Shown: one piece after another, positions 1-7,681 of the stretch
Layout: each line of letters begins with the position of its first letter
Position numbering within the stretch: the first letter of the stretch is position 1
NCBI GenBank assembly: GCA_003519585.1
Contig: DOWL01000185.1
Location: forward strand, 5,292-19,956
DNA from: Nocardioides sp.
GTDB lineage: Bacteria; Actinomycetota; Actinomycetes; Propionibacteriales; Nocardioidaceae
Reading direction: 5' to 3'
Length of the DNA: 14,665 bases
Made by a program: the position numbers and the translations under genes
The notes under the pieces: model-generated
What the model saw: only the letters and a program-made list of their open reading frames with translations
The model's database searches: none
What the model was told of the DNA's origin: nothing

Positions 1-648
1 GGGTGGAACCGATCGGTGGCGGCCGACGAAGCCGACGGCCGCAGCGATCCACGGCGAGAGCCCGAACAGGAGCCCGAACCACGCGACGTCCTCGACGCCT
101 AGGGCGACCACGACCGCGGCGCCGGCCAGGCGGAAGACCCCCTCGACCACCAACTGGACGGCATACCACCCCAGCTCGCGCCGGCCCGCGAGTTCTCCGC
201 GCACGCAGAACCACACGGCGTATCCAGGCAGCGCGAGGCAGAGGGAGGCGAGCAACGCCGTCGACTCGCCCAGAAACTGGAGCGTGACCGGAAACCCGAC
301 CAGTGCCAGGGCGACCACCCCCGCCGCAGAGATGGCGCCCAGGCGCAGAGCCCGGGCCAGGAGTCGGGCGTCGTAGGTGGAGCGGGCGCGCTCGACCCCG
401 CGCCTGCGGGTGATCTCCTGCTCGAGCGGTTGGCAGAGCCCGGTGGCGATGCTGGTGAGCAGCACGTAGAGGCCGGACAGGGCACCGAAGCCGGCCGGGC
501 CGAGGGTCCGGCCGGCCAGGACGAGGAAGGCGTACGTCGTCGCGGCCTGGACTCCGAGACCCACCACGAGCACCAGCGGACTGCGCTGATGGCCGGGCTG
601 GGCGCTGGGCTCGCTGTCAGGTCGGCGAATGCCGTCCCTGCGCCGCAC
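1..648 (-). CDS. Polysaccharide flippase (Wzx/MVF-like), N-terminal part, cut by window edge
   Basis: I translated this frame by hand from the reverse complement. It stays open from GTG at 648 to the left edge, giving 216 residues with no stop, so the C-terminus is outside the window. After a basic, proline-rich N-terminus of about 23 residues comes a first membrane segment (about 24-46) ending in AGRTLGPAGFG, the typical Wzx/polysaccharide-biosynthesis opening (hydrophobic helix, then R-x-LGP-x-xFG). Further hydrophobic segments follow, with short basic loops such as EITRRRG. Proteins of this family flip polyprenyl-linked oligosaccharides across the membrane, which fits a surface-glycan locus. 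The GTG lies 6 bases after a TAGACT -10 element, so the transcript may be leaderless; there is no Shine-Dalgarno sequence. A more general MATE/MVF transporter is the main alternative. Confidence 0.72.
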   Translation of the reverse strand, partial: MRRRDGIRRPDSEPSAQPGHQRSPLVLVVGLGVQAATTYAFLVLAGRTLGPAGFGALSGLYVLLTSIATGLCQPLEQEITRRRGVERARSTYDARLLARALRLGAISAAGVVALALVGFPVTLQFLGESTALLASLCLALPGYAVWFCVRGELAGRRELGWYAVQLVVEGVFRLAGAAVVVALGVEDVAWFGLLFGLSPWIAAAVGFVGRHRSVPP

Positions 649-653
649 CGTCG

Positions 654-660
654 TAGTCTA
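654..660. promoter_or_regulatory. Candidate bidirectional promoter, symmetric -10 element TAGTCTA
   Basis: The 81-base gap between the divergent flippase and GT-C genes contains TAGTCTA. Read on plus it gives TAGTCT (654-659), and read on minus it gives TAGACT (655-660). Both fit the actinobacterial TAnnnT -10 consensus. On the minus strand the GTG of the flippase gene begins exactly 6 bases after the hexamer. No good TTGACA-like -35 was seen on either side, so this is a sequence-based suggestion. Confidence 0.4.
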
Positions 661-719
661 GGTGAGCGGAGCGGAGGTCTGGCTCACTGCCGGGCGACCC
701 ACAGCGAGGGCCGCAGGCG

Positions 720-725
720 AGGAGG
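720..725 (+). promoter_or_regulatory. Strong ribosome binding site deciding the start of the GT-C gene
   Basis: AGGAGG lies 4 bases before the ATG at 730. The open frame extends upstream to 430, but that part overlaps the divergent flippase gene. The Shine-Dalgarno sequence settles the start at 730. Confidence 0.8.
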
Positions 726-729
726 GCAG

Positions 730-3700
730 ATGGGTTCGGTCGCGCCGGATCCCGAGCGAACCGATCCCGGGGAGTTGCACCGCGGTCTCGTCCGTCCGCT
801 GCTGCGCATCGCCATCGCGCTGGGACTTGCAGGTGCGTTGGTCGCAGTCGTCTGGTGGCGACGACCGATCGGCCTCGACCCGCCGATCGACATCGTGGGC
901 TACCCGACCTACGCGAACTTCGACTTCCACCCCGGCTTCCTGGCCTATCGGCTGGTCGTCTGGGTGCTACCGATCGCGGCGACGGTGGTGTTGTGGCTGC
1001 TCTGGCGGCGAGGCCCGCTCGCCTCTTCCAGACCCCAACGGCGGTCGATGGCTGCGCCGGTGCCCGCGTCGGTGCCAACGTCGGCGCCAGAGCGCGCGGA
1101 GCCACGGTGGTCGCCCTGGGTGGGGCTGCTGCTGCCCGCTGCCGCGGTCGCGGTCGCGGTGGAGTCCCGCGGCGCTGAGGTGAGCGCGACCGTAGGTGTC
1201 GGCGGCGTGGTCGCCGGTCTGGCCTATGCCGCACTCGTGACCGCCCTCGCGGTCGTCGTACGGCGGGCGACCCGGCCCGATCAGGAGTTGCGCCGGGTGC
1301 TGCTGCGGATCCATCCGCCGTTCGCGGCGCTCGTCGCGTCGGTCGCGCTGTGCGTCTTCGTCCGCAGTGCAGCGGCGCACCTGAGCGACGGCAGCGTCGA
1401 CCACTGGCCGTGGCTGCCGTTGTGGTTCTGCGCGCTCGTCGTGGCCGCCGCCGTCGCCGGACCGGTCGTGGCCCTGCGTCGGGGCGCTGCGACCGAGACC
1501 GTGCACCGCTGGGTGCTGTCGGGGTTCGTCGGCAGCGTGCTGATCGTCATGGCGACGTCGGCCCTGCCCGGAAACATCGGGCAATTGCAGGGGTTCGACG
1601 ACATGCAGAGCGTCACCGGTGCCGACCTGATGAGCCGCGGCTACTTCCCGTGGCGCGATGTCACCTTCATCCACGGCGTCTTCGAGGACGGACTCCGCAG
1701 CTGGCCGGCGTTCGCGCTCTTCGAGCACACGTTGTGGGCGACCTGGGCCATGGCGTACGTCCTGTGGCTCCCGCTGTGCTGGAGCGGGATGTATCTCCTC
1801 GGGGTCTGGGCGACGCGGGGCCGACTGTTGCCCTCGCTGGTGATGCTGGCGAGTGTCGTCTACGTCTCCACGCAGGTCCCCGGCATCCTGCGCTGGTGTT
1901 GGGCGCCGTTCGTCTTCATCCTGCTCGGTGAGGCGCTGCGCAGACGAAGCCCGTGGTGGACGGGGCTGCTCACGTTCGTGCTCTTCTGGGAGGCGGTGCT
2001 TGTCCCGGAGGCGTCGTTCCAGGTGATCGCCGTTCTCGTCGTCCTCCTCTCCCACGACCTATCGACCCGCGCCGCGGGCGAGACGCGGTGGCGCGCGCTG
2101 CGGACGACCCGGTGGTTCGTCGTGGTCGGCGGTGCACTGACCCTGGTCTGGTCGGCGTTCCTGGCCCTGCACTCGACCCTGGTGCCGTTCCTGGAGTACT
2201 ACGTCATCTTCGGACCCGGCCATGTCGAGTCCGGCGCGCTGCCGTTCGGCCGGTACTCCACCGAGCGCTACGAGGACATGTTCACCGCATCCACGGCGCT
2301 CGTCGTGCTGACCCTCCTGATCGCCGGCTGGATCTGGGTCTCCCGCCGCGCGGTGACCCACTACCAGTGGGTGATGTTCGCGGCCGCGCTGATGGCGGGC
2401 CTGTACGGCGAGAAGGCGCTCGGCCGGTTCGACGACGGCCACCTGCTGCAAGCCATCTACGTCACGCTGATGCTGGCGGGGCTGTGGCTCGCCCGGCTGC
2501 TCGTCTGGTCCGACGACGCGCTGACCCGCCGGCTCACCGGCCGGCCCGCACCGGCCCCGACGACACCGCTGATCTCCGTCCTCGTGCTCGTGCTCGCCAT
2601 CGCGGCGCTGCAACCGCTGCGCGCAGAGGCCACCGCGGCCCCGTCCAGCAACAAGGGCAGCCTCGTCGCCTTCAGCCTCCCGAAGATCGGCTACGCCGTT
2701 CCGGAGACCTACGACCCCGCGCTGCTCCAGGATCTCGGCACGATCGTGGACACCTTCGGGGGCGAGGACCGCACCATCTTCGACTTCACCAACAGCCCGG
2801 GCTTCTTCTGGTATCTCCTCGGCCTCGACCCGACCACGTCGTACTTCCACGTGAGCATGGCGGTGCCGGACTACGCCCAGGAGGATCTGGTCGACCAGCT
2901 CGAGGAGGATCCGCCCGCGTTGGTCGCCTTCGACGGGCCGTTCGGGCTGCCGAGTTGGGACGGGGTGTCCAACGAGGTCCGGCACCACGAGGTCAGCCGC
3001 TACCTGCTCGACGGCTGGACCCCGATCCTGCGCTCGCGCGACGTGCTGTTCATGCTGCGCAAAGACCTGGTCGCAGAGCGGCCGGAGCTGCCGACCCTGC
3101 TGCAGGAGCCGGTCACCGACAACCTCTACTTCTCCTCGGACGAATGCTCGTGGGGCAAGGTCCCGAACTTCCTGTCCCCGCAGCAGGGCCAGGCGACCGG
3201 TGTCGAGGTGGCGCCGAGCCAGGCCGCGCGACGAGTCGTCTCCAGCGGCTGGGCGATGGACCCCGCGGGCGGTGACACGCCCGTCCGTATCCTGCTCGCG
3301 GCCGGCGACCGCGTGGTCGCCACCGAGGAGGCCTCGATCCCGCGGCCTGATGTCGCGGCGGCGGTCGGTTCGGGCTCGCCCGAGGACTCCGGGTTCGCCC
3401 TCCAGACGATCACCCGGGAACGGGGGCTGATCCGCGTGTACGCCGTCGATGCCGACGGCACGGCTCACCCTCTCGGCGACCGTGGTGCGGGCGTCGACGA
3501 GCTGGTCCTACCCGACGACAGCCGGGTGCCGGTGGGCACCGGCAGGGCGGCGCAGGGTGCCGTGGACGTCCTGAAGTCGAGCCGCGGTCGGGTCTCGGAG
3601 ATCGACGTCCCTGCGGGCGTGGACTTAAACGATGTCGGCTCGCTGACCTTCGCGACGGGAGGCAAGCCGTTCGGTCACTCCTCCAGACTGCTCACCGACT

Positions 3701-3897
3701 CGCTCACCAGCGCCGGTGGTGAGGAGCGCTCGATCAGCTTCGACACGCTCCCGGTCACCGACGACAGCATCAACGTCCGCGTCGGCGCCTGCCTGCAGTG
3801 GCACGGCTACACCGGTGACGAGCTCTACCTCTTCTCCCAGCACGGCCGGGACGCGCGCGAGGTCGAGTTCGTCGTCCCCGACGACGTCAGCCACTAG
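730..3897 (+). CDS. Large polytopic membrane protein, probable GT-C-fold glycosyltransferase
   Basis: The protein has 1055 residues. Residues 1 to about 635 carry at least a dozen hydrophobic segments, including about 25-43, 73-93, 152-176, 228-250 and 262-280; the last ends near residue 630. Residues from about 640 to 1055 form a soluble part probably outside the membrane. After a hydrophobic segment at about 262-280, an outer-loop stretch contains FDDMQS (D290, D291), followed by PWRDVTFIHG (R309-D310...H314). GT-C enzymes place paired acidic residues in their first outer loop, and PWRD-x-x-F-x-HG is common in large actinobacterial membrane proteins of this kind. Family knowledge suggests a polyprenyl-phosphate-sugar-dependent transferase on the outer face; donor and acceptor are unknown. 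The last 11 bases overlap the converging hddC gene. Start chosen by the Shine-Dalgarno at 720-725. It could also be a glycan polymerase or a membrane protein without enzyme activity. Confidence 0.65.
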   Translation: MGSVAPDPERTDPGELHRGLVRPLLRIAIALGLAGALVAVVWWRRPIGLDPPIDIVGYPTYANFDFHPGFLAYRLVVWVLPIAATVVLWLLWRRGPLASSRPQRRSMAAPVPASVPTSAPERAEPRWSPWVGLLLPAAAVAVAVESRGAEVSATVGVGGVVAGLAYAALVTALAVVVRRATRPDQELRRVLLRIHPPFAALVASVALCVFVRSAAAHLSDGSVDHWPWLPLWFCALVVAAAVAGPVVALRRGAATETVHRWVLSGFVGSVLIVMATSALPGNIGQLQGFDDMQSVTGADLMSRGYFPWRDVTFIHGVFEDGLRSWPAFALFEHTLWATWAMAYVLWLPLCWSGMYLLGVWATRGRLLPSLVMLASVVYVSTQVPGILRWCWAPFVFILLGEALRRRSPWWTGLLTFVLFWEAVLVPEASFQVIAVLVVLLSHDLSTRAAGETRWRALRTTRWFVVVGGALTLVWSAFLALHSTLVPFLEYYVIFGPGHVESGALPFGRYSTERYEDMFTASTALVVLTLLIAGWIWVSRRAVTHYQWVMFAAALMAGLYGEKALGRFDDGHLLQAIYVTLMLAGLWLARLLVWSDDALTRRLTGRPAPAPTTPLISVLVLVLAIAALQPLRAEATAAPSSNKGSLVAFSLPKIGYAVPETYDPALLQDLGTIVDTFGGEDRTIFDFTNSPGFFWYLLGLDPTTSYFHVSMAVPDYAQEDLVDQLEEDPPALVAFDGPFGLPSWDGVSNEVRHHEVSRYLLDGWTPILRSRDVLFMLRKDLVAERPELPTLLQEPVTDNLYFSSDECSWGKVPNFLSPQQGQATGVEVAPSQAARRVVSSGWAMDPAGGDTPVRILLAAGDRVVATEEASIPRPDVAAAVGSGSPEDSGFALQTITRERGLIRVYAVDADGTAHPLGDRGAGVDELVLPDDSRVPVGTGRAAQGAVDVLKSSRGRVSEIDVPAGVDLNDVGSLTFATGGKPFGHSSRLLTDSLTSAGGEERSISFDTLPVTDDSINVRVGACLQWHGYTGDELYLFSQHGRDAREVEFVVPDDVSH

Positions 3898-4597
3898 TGA
3901 CGAGGAGGGCCTCGAGCTCGGCCAGTCCGGACGGCGAGCCGATCTCGTAGAAGCGCTCGGTGACCAGGTAGCCGGCGAGCGCTCCCTCTGCGGCCAGGGC
4001 GTGGCAGAGGTCGGACAGGTCGGCGACCGTGTCGCCGGGGATCCGGTCGGCGACCAGTGTGCGCTCGAGGACCGAAAGGCCGTAGTCGATCCAGCGCATC
4101 TGCGACGGGATCGGGTCGAGACCCTTCGCGTAGCGGACCACCCGTCCCTCGGCGTACTCGACGTTGCTGGTGTCGAACTGGCCGTTGTTCTCGTAGACCG
4201 TCATCAGGGCCGGGAGCCCGGAGCGCGCAGCCGCCGTGTGGACGGCCGCGGGATCGACCTGCAGCCACGAGTCGCCGTACAGCACCAGGAATCGCTCGTG
4301 CAGCTCACCCTCGTCGTACGCGAGCCGGAGCGCGCCACCGGTGCCGCGCAGCTCGCGACCCTCGTCGACGTAGTGGACGTCGAGGCCGCGCGCCGAACCG
4401 TCGCCGACGTGCTCGCGCACCTGCTCGCCGAGGTAGCCGACGCAGTAGACGACGGAAGTGACGCCCGCGCCCGCCAGCCAGTCGAGCTGCCAGTCGGCGA
4501 ACGGCCGTCCGGCCACGGGCAGGAGGGTCTTGGGCACCGTCTTTGCCACCGGCCACATCCTGGTGCCGAGGCCTCCGGCCAGGATCACGCACTGCAC
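3887..4597 (-). CDS. hddC: D-glycero-alpha-D-manno-heptose 1-phosphate guanylyltransferase (HddC-like)
   Basis: A 236-residue sugar-nucleotide transferase. The N-terminal signature LAGGLGTRMWPVAKTVPK (residues 6-23) is the nucleotide-binding loop of this superfamily, with the conserved Lys at 23. RGTGGAL (84-90) and LYGDSW (106-111) are the sugar- and metal-site motifs. The length equals the catalytic domain alone, as in HddC and short mannose-1-phosphate guanylyltransferases. The specificity comes from context: it follows hddA by 16 bases, with GmhB and a GmhA-type isomerase in the same operon, so GTP plus heptose 1-phosphate to GDP-heptose is the likely reaction. GTG start, with GGAG 8 bases upstream. 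It is the last gene of the operon and overlaps the end of the convergent GT-C gene. A nucleotidyltransferase for another hexose phosphate cannot be excluded. Confidence 0.85.
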   Translation of the reverse strand: MQCVILAGGLGTRMWPVAKTVPKTLLPVAGRPFADWQLDWLAGAGVTSVVYCVGYLGEQVREHVGDGSARGLDVHYVDEGRELRGTGGALRLAYDEGELHERFLVLYGDSWLQVDPAAVHTAAARSGLPALMTVYENNGQFDTSNVEYAEGRVVRYAKGLDPIPSQMRWIDYGLSVLERTLVADRIPGDTVADLSDLCHALAAEGALAGYLVTERFYEIGSPSGLAELEALLVTSG

Positions 4598-4613
4598 GAG
4601 CAGGGCTCCGCGT

Positions 4614-5594
4614 TCACTCGCGGACGAGCATGGTGCTGCCGGCGGGGTCGATGCCGAACCGCAACTCGGTCAGCCCCTCCTCGCGCATCGCGGCGCGCAC
4701 CCGTCGGGTGTCCTCGGCGTAGAACATGAGGAAGCCACCGGCCCCGGCGCCGACCAGTTTGCCGCCCCGGGCGCCGGCGTTGCGGCCGAGCTCGTAGAGC
4801 TCGTCGATGCGGGGGTTGGACATCGAGCTCGAGCGCTTCTTCTTGTTGAGCCAGTGCTCGTGCATCAGGTCGGCGAAGCCCGTGACGTCGTCGCGCTCCA
4901 GGGCGTCGAGCTGGCGCAGGCCGAGATCCTTGACGAAGTGGAGGTTGTCGATCATCGCCTGATCGCCGCTCTCGGACTTGGTGACCTGCTCGGCCAGCAC
5001 CTCGTCGGCGGCGCGGGAGTAGCCGGTGAAGAACATCAGCAGGTGCTGCTCGAGGTCGTGCACCGTGTCGCTGGAGAGTCGAGCCGGCACGACGTCGACC
5101 GAGCCGTCGGGGTTGAAGTCGAAGCGCGTGATACCGCCGAAAGCCGCGATGTATTGGTCCTGCTTGCCGACCGTGCGACCGAGGCGGTCGATCTCGATCT
5201 CGCAGGCCTCGCGGCCGAGGTCGGAGGCGCTGACGTGGTTGCGCTGCATGGCGTGGACGGCCTTGAGCAGGCCCACGGTGAACGAGCCCGAGGAGCCGAG
5301 CCCCGTGCCCGAGGGGATGTCGGCGGTGGACACGATCTCGACGCTGGGACCGACGTCGTGGGCGCGCAGCACCTCGCGGACGATCGGGTGCTCGATCTGG
5401 TCGGGCTTGTCGACCCGCTCCAGCTGGCTGTACTTGAGGAAGTAGTCGTCGGTGAAGGTGCGGTTGATCGAGATGTAGATGTGCTGGGTGATCGCGGCGG
5501 AGACGACCATGCCGCCGTGCTCTTCGTAGTACGACGGCAGGTCGGTGCCGCCGCCACCGAGGGTGATCCGCAGCGGGGTGCGCGTGATGAGCAT
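4614..5594 (-). CDS. hddA: D-glycero-alpha-D-manno-heptose 7-phosphate kinase (HddA-like, GHMP family)
   Basis: A 326-residue GHMP-family kinase. The N-terminus LITRTPLRITLGGGGTDLP is the substrate-binding segment typical of HddA and related sugar kinases. The ATP loop is PSGTGLGSSGSF (residues 94-105), and a third glycine-rich motif (GGKLVGAGAGGF) lies near the C-terminus. The full-length match to the family is convincing. HddA phosphorylates C1 of heptose 7-phosphate with the alpha configuration, giving the 1,7-bisphosphate that GmhB then trims; this is the GDP-heptose (alpha) branch rather than the ADP-heptose (HldE, beta) branch. The ATG start is 4 bases past the TAG stop of the upstream methyltransferase gene, so translation is probably coupled. 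No clear Shine-Dalgarno is visible. Confidence 0.9.
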   Translation of the reverse strand: MLITRTPLRITLGGGGTDLPSYYEEHGGMVVSAAITQHIYISINRTFTDDYFLKYSQLERVDKPDQIEHPIVREVLRAHDVGPSVEIVSTADIPSGTGLGSSGSFTVGLLKAVHAMQRNHVSASDLGREACEIEIDRLGRTVGKQDQYIAAFGGITRFDFNPDGSVDVVPARLSSDTVHDLEQHLLMFFTGYSRAADEVLAEQVTKSESGDQAMIDNLHFVKDLGLRQLDALERDDVTGFADLMHEHWLNKKKRSSSMSNPRIDELYELGRNAGARGGKLVGAGAGGFLMFYAEDTRRVRAAMREEGLTELRFGIDPAGSTMLVRE

Positions 5595-5598
5595 CGGG

Positions 5599-6408
5599 CT
5601 ACCCGACCAGCGGGACGTGGGCGACGGCGGCCAACTGCCAGCCGAGCCGGGCGTCGTCCCGGTTGAAGGGGAAGGACTTGGAGAAGAAGCCGGTGACCGC
5701 CTTCTCCAGCCCGGAGGGCTGGTCGCCGGGGGTCCGGTGGTCCATGTCGTCGACGAGCTTCTGGCCGCGGGCGATCACGGCGAGCTTGTAGAGGTTGAAG
5801 AACGGGAACCCGGTGCGAAGCACCCGATCGACGTCGAGCCCGGCGTCGGTGAGCACCTGGTGCAGCAGCGGCGCCGTGAAGTGCCGCCAGTGGCCGATGT
5901 GCTTGTCGAACGCCGAGCGCGGGCCACCGGGGACCGTGACGACGACCTTCGCGCCGGGCGCGAGCAGGGTGGCGGCGTTGCGCATCAGCGTGGTCGGGTC
6001 GTCGACGTGCTCGAGCACTTCCGAGCACACCGCGTGGGTGGCTGGGGGCTGCTGCGGATCGCGGGTGACGGGCTCGAGCAGGTTGCGCTCGTAGAAGTAC
6101 GCCGGCACACCCTCGCGCTCGGCGACCTGCTGGGAGCGGCGCACGCCCTCGGCGCTGTATTCGACGCCGAAGACCGAGGCCTGCGGGTTGTCGGCCTGGA
6201 GGTCGACCGCGAACTGACCCTGCCCGCTGCCGATGTCGAGGACGACAGCACCCTTGGGGAGCGGGCCGAGCAGCTTGAGGATCATCGCGTGGCGGTAGTC
6301 GTTGGCGGGGTTGCCCTTGGCCGCCTCGCCGTACTTGTCCCAATGGTCGTCCCAGTCGTCCTGGTCGGTCCCGTCGGCGTTGAGACGCGCCGGGGCGCTG
6401 TCGCTCAC
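5599..6408 (-). CDS. Class I SAM-dependent methyltransferase
   Basis: A 269-residue protein with a standard Rossmann methyltransferase core. VVLDIGSGQGQF is motif I (D58-x-G60-x-G62-x-G64), FGVEYS is the acidic strand-2 end, and CSEVLEHVDD is the UbiE/Methyltransf_11-type motif. GAKVVVTVPGG follows as the next strand. The cofactor use is therefore clear but the acceptor is not; context suggests an O-methylation of heptose or of the finished glycan. The GTG start overlaps the transaldolase stop as GTGA (4 bases), and the stop is 4 bases before hddA, so it sits inside the heptose pathway and not at its edge. The N-terminal 35 residues are acidic and rich in W, D and Y. The exact substrate cannot be read from the sequence. 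Confidence 0.85.
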   Translation of the reverse strand: MSDSAPARLNADGTDQDDWDDHWDKYGEAAKGNPANDYRHAMILKLLGPLPKGAVVLDIGSGQGQFAVDLQADNPQASVFGVEYSAEGVRRSQQVAEREGVPAYFYERNLLEPVTRDPQQPPATHAVCSEVLEHVDDPTTLMRNAATLLAPGAKVVVTVPGGPRSAFDKHIGHWRHFTAPLLHQVLTDAGLDVDRVLRTGFPFFNLYKLAVIARGQKLVDDMDHRTPGDQPSGLEKAVTGFFSKSFPFNRDDARLGWQLAAVAHVPLVG

Positions 6409-7097
6409 AGCGTGTAGCCGGCGGCGGCGGCGTCGTCGTGGAACATCTGGACCGTCTCGAGCGAGAACTGGTCGAGGTCCTTGTCGAAGCTCGCCATCTT
6501 GGCGATCAGGTCGGGCGTGGCGGTGATGATGTGAACACCGACCTGCTCGGCCTGGCGCACGTTGAGGACCTCGCGCGGGCTGGCCCAGAGCAGCTCGAGC
6601 TCGGGCTGCGGTGCGAGCACCTCGAGCGCCTGCGCCATGATCGGCATCGGGTCGCGGCCGGTGTCGGCGATCCGGCCGGCGAAGACCGAGACCACGTGGC
6701 CGGGGCCGCCGACGGACGCCTGGGCGACCGCCTCGACCTGGGCGACAGTCATCAAGGCTGTGACGTTGAGGTGCACCCCGTCGGCGGACAGCTCGCGGAT
6801 CACCTCGTCACTGGGAACGCCCTGGGTGTTGGTGATCGGGATCTTGACGTAGACGTTGTCTCCCCACGAGGAGATCAGCCGGGCCTGACGCACCATCTCG
6901 GCGGGCTCGTCTGCGAAGACCTCGAAGGAGATCGGGTGCCGGGTGATGGTCTCGAGGACCTTGTGGGCGAACGACTCGTAGTTGTCCACGCCTGCCTTGC
7001 GCATCAGCGTGGGGTTGGTGGTGAAGCCGGAGATGCGTGGGTCCTCGGCCAGGGCGATGATGCTCTCGAGGTCGGCGCCGTCGGCGTAGATCTTCAC
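6405..7097 (-). CDS. Small transaldolase / fructose-6-phosphate aldolase family protein
   Basis: A 230-residue class I aldolase-family barrel starting MKIYADGADL. The FSA/TalC landmarks are present at their usual positions: D6, GFTTNPTLM (24-32), the Schiff-base lysine K85 in VYVKIPIT, and SVFAGRIADTGRD. Small transaldolases interconvert fructose 6-phosphate plus erythrose 4-phosphate with sedoheptulose 7-phosphate plus glyceraldehyde 3-phosphate, so within a heptose operon this enzyme would feed the isomerase substrate. The frame stays open far upstream (to 7382), but that part overlaps gmhB in another frame. I chose the GTG at 7097 because the protein then begins exactly at the first beta strand and a GGAG lies 9 bases upstream. 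It is 38 bases after gmhB and overlaps the next methyltransferase by 4 bases. An FSA-type aldolase activity is the alternative. Confidence 0.87.
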   Translation of the reverse strand: MKIYADGADLESIIALAEDPRISGFTTNPTLMRKAGVDNYESFAHKVLETITRHPISFEVFADEPAEMVRQARLISSWGDNVYVKIPITNTQGVPSDEVIRELSADGVHLNVTALMTVAQVEAVAQASVGGPGHVVSVFAGRIADTGRDPMPIMAQALEVLAPQPELELLWASPREVLNVRQAEQVGVHIITATPDLIAKMASFDKDLDQFSLETVQMFHDDAAAAGYTL

Positions 7098-7135
7098 GTG
7101 GGGGATCTCCAAGTCCGTCAGGTTCGGTGCTTCGG

Positions 7136-7681
7136 TCAGGCGCCGGAAGCGCCACAGACCTTCAGGACATGATCCCGTGCCTGTGCGAGGGAGCCAAAAC
7201 GTGCGCCCGGCGAGTCCTTGAGCGGTTCTCCGAGCCCCCAATCGATCCAGACCGAGGCCACACCGGCCCGATGGGCCGCGTCGATGTCGCGCCAGCGGTC
7301 GCCGACGGCGACGCTGTGATCGAGGTCGATCCCGAGCCGCCGGGCTGCGTCCAGGATCATCCCGGGCCGCGGTTTGCGGCACCAGCAGCCCTCCTTGCCG
7401 TCGTGGGGACAGACCACGATGTCGTCGAGTGGGAGTTCGTCGCGCAGCCGCGCGTGCATCGCGTCGAGCTCGGCGGGATCGAGGGCTCCGCGGGCCAGAT
7501 CGGGCTGGTTGGTGACGACGACCAGCGCCAACCCCGCCTCCGAGAAGGCCCGGCAGGTCTCCGCCACGCCCGGGAGCAACTCGAACCGGTCCACGGTGCG
7601 CGGCGGCACCGGGACGTCTCCGTCGACGTATGCGCGGTTGAGCACCCCGTCCCGGTCGAGGAAGACGGCCCGCCGACTCAT
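7136..7681 (-). CDS. gmhB: D-glycero-D-manno-heptose 1,7-bisphosphate 7-phosphatase (GmhB, HAD family)
   Basis: A 181-residue HAD-superfamily phosphatase. Motif I is FLDRDGVLN (nucleophile D9, acid D11), motif II is VVTNQ (T57), and motif III/IV are CRKPRPG (K103) and AVGDRWRDI (D128). The zinc site typical of GmhB is present: C91-x-H93 and C99-x-C101. The length matches the GmhB/HisB-N class. It removes the C7 phosphate of heptose 1,7-bisphosphate, the step between HddA and HddC, both encoded downstream. ATG start, overlapping the epimerase stop as ATGA (4 bases). A histidinol-phosphatase role is unlikely here because no histidine genes are nearby and the neighbours are heptose genes. Confidence 0.92.
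   Translation of the reverse strand: MSRRAVFLDRDGVLNRAYVDGDVPVPPRTVDRFELLPGVAETCRAFSEAGLALVVVTNQPDLARGALDPAELDAMHARLRDELPLDDIVVCPHDGKEGCWCRKPRPGMILDAARRLGIDLDHSVAVGDRWRDIDAAHRAGVASVWIDWGLGEPLKDSPGARFGSLAQARDHVLKVCGASGA

Noticed and set aside
99..485. Minus-strand frame of 128 codons at the left end
   Set aside because: It is in a different frame from the flippase; Ser, Arg and Pro rich with no membrane pattern.
430..729. Upstream extension of the GT-C gene to an ATG at 430
   Set aside because: It overlaps the divergent flippase gene, is not hydrophobic or domain-like, and a strong Shine-Dalgarno points to 730.
967..3468. Long minus-strand open frames (967-2055 and 2059-3468) opposite the GT-C gene
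   Set aside because: They lie antisense to a clear membrane protein, are rich in Arg, Asp, Gly and Pro, and match no family. High GC content leaves such frames open by chance.
3860..3900. Terminator between the converging genes
   Set aside because: No GC-rich hairpin with a T run is present and the coding regions overlap.
4458..5666. 402-codon plus-strand frame opposite hddA
   Set aside because: Antisense shadow of a strongly recognised kinase gene; composition is typical of reversed GC-rich codons.
7098..7382. Longer transaldolase beginning at 7382
   Set aside because: The extra part lies inside gmhB in another frame and is low-complexity Arg/Pro; the family starts at the MKIYADG strand.
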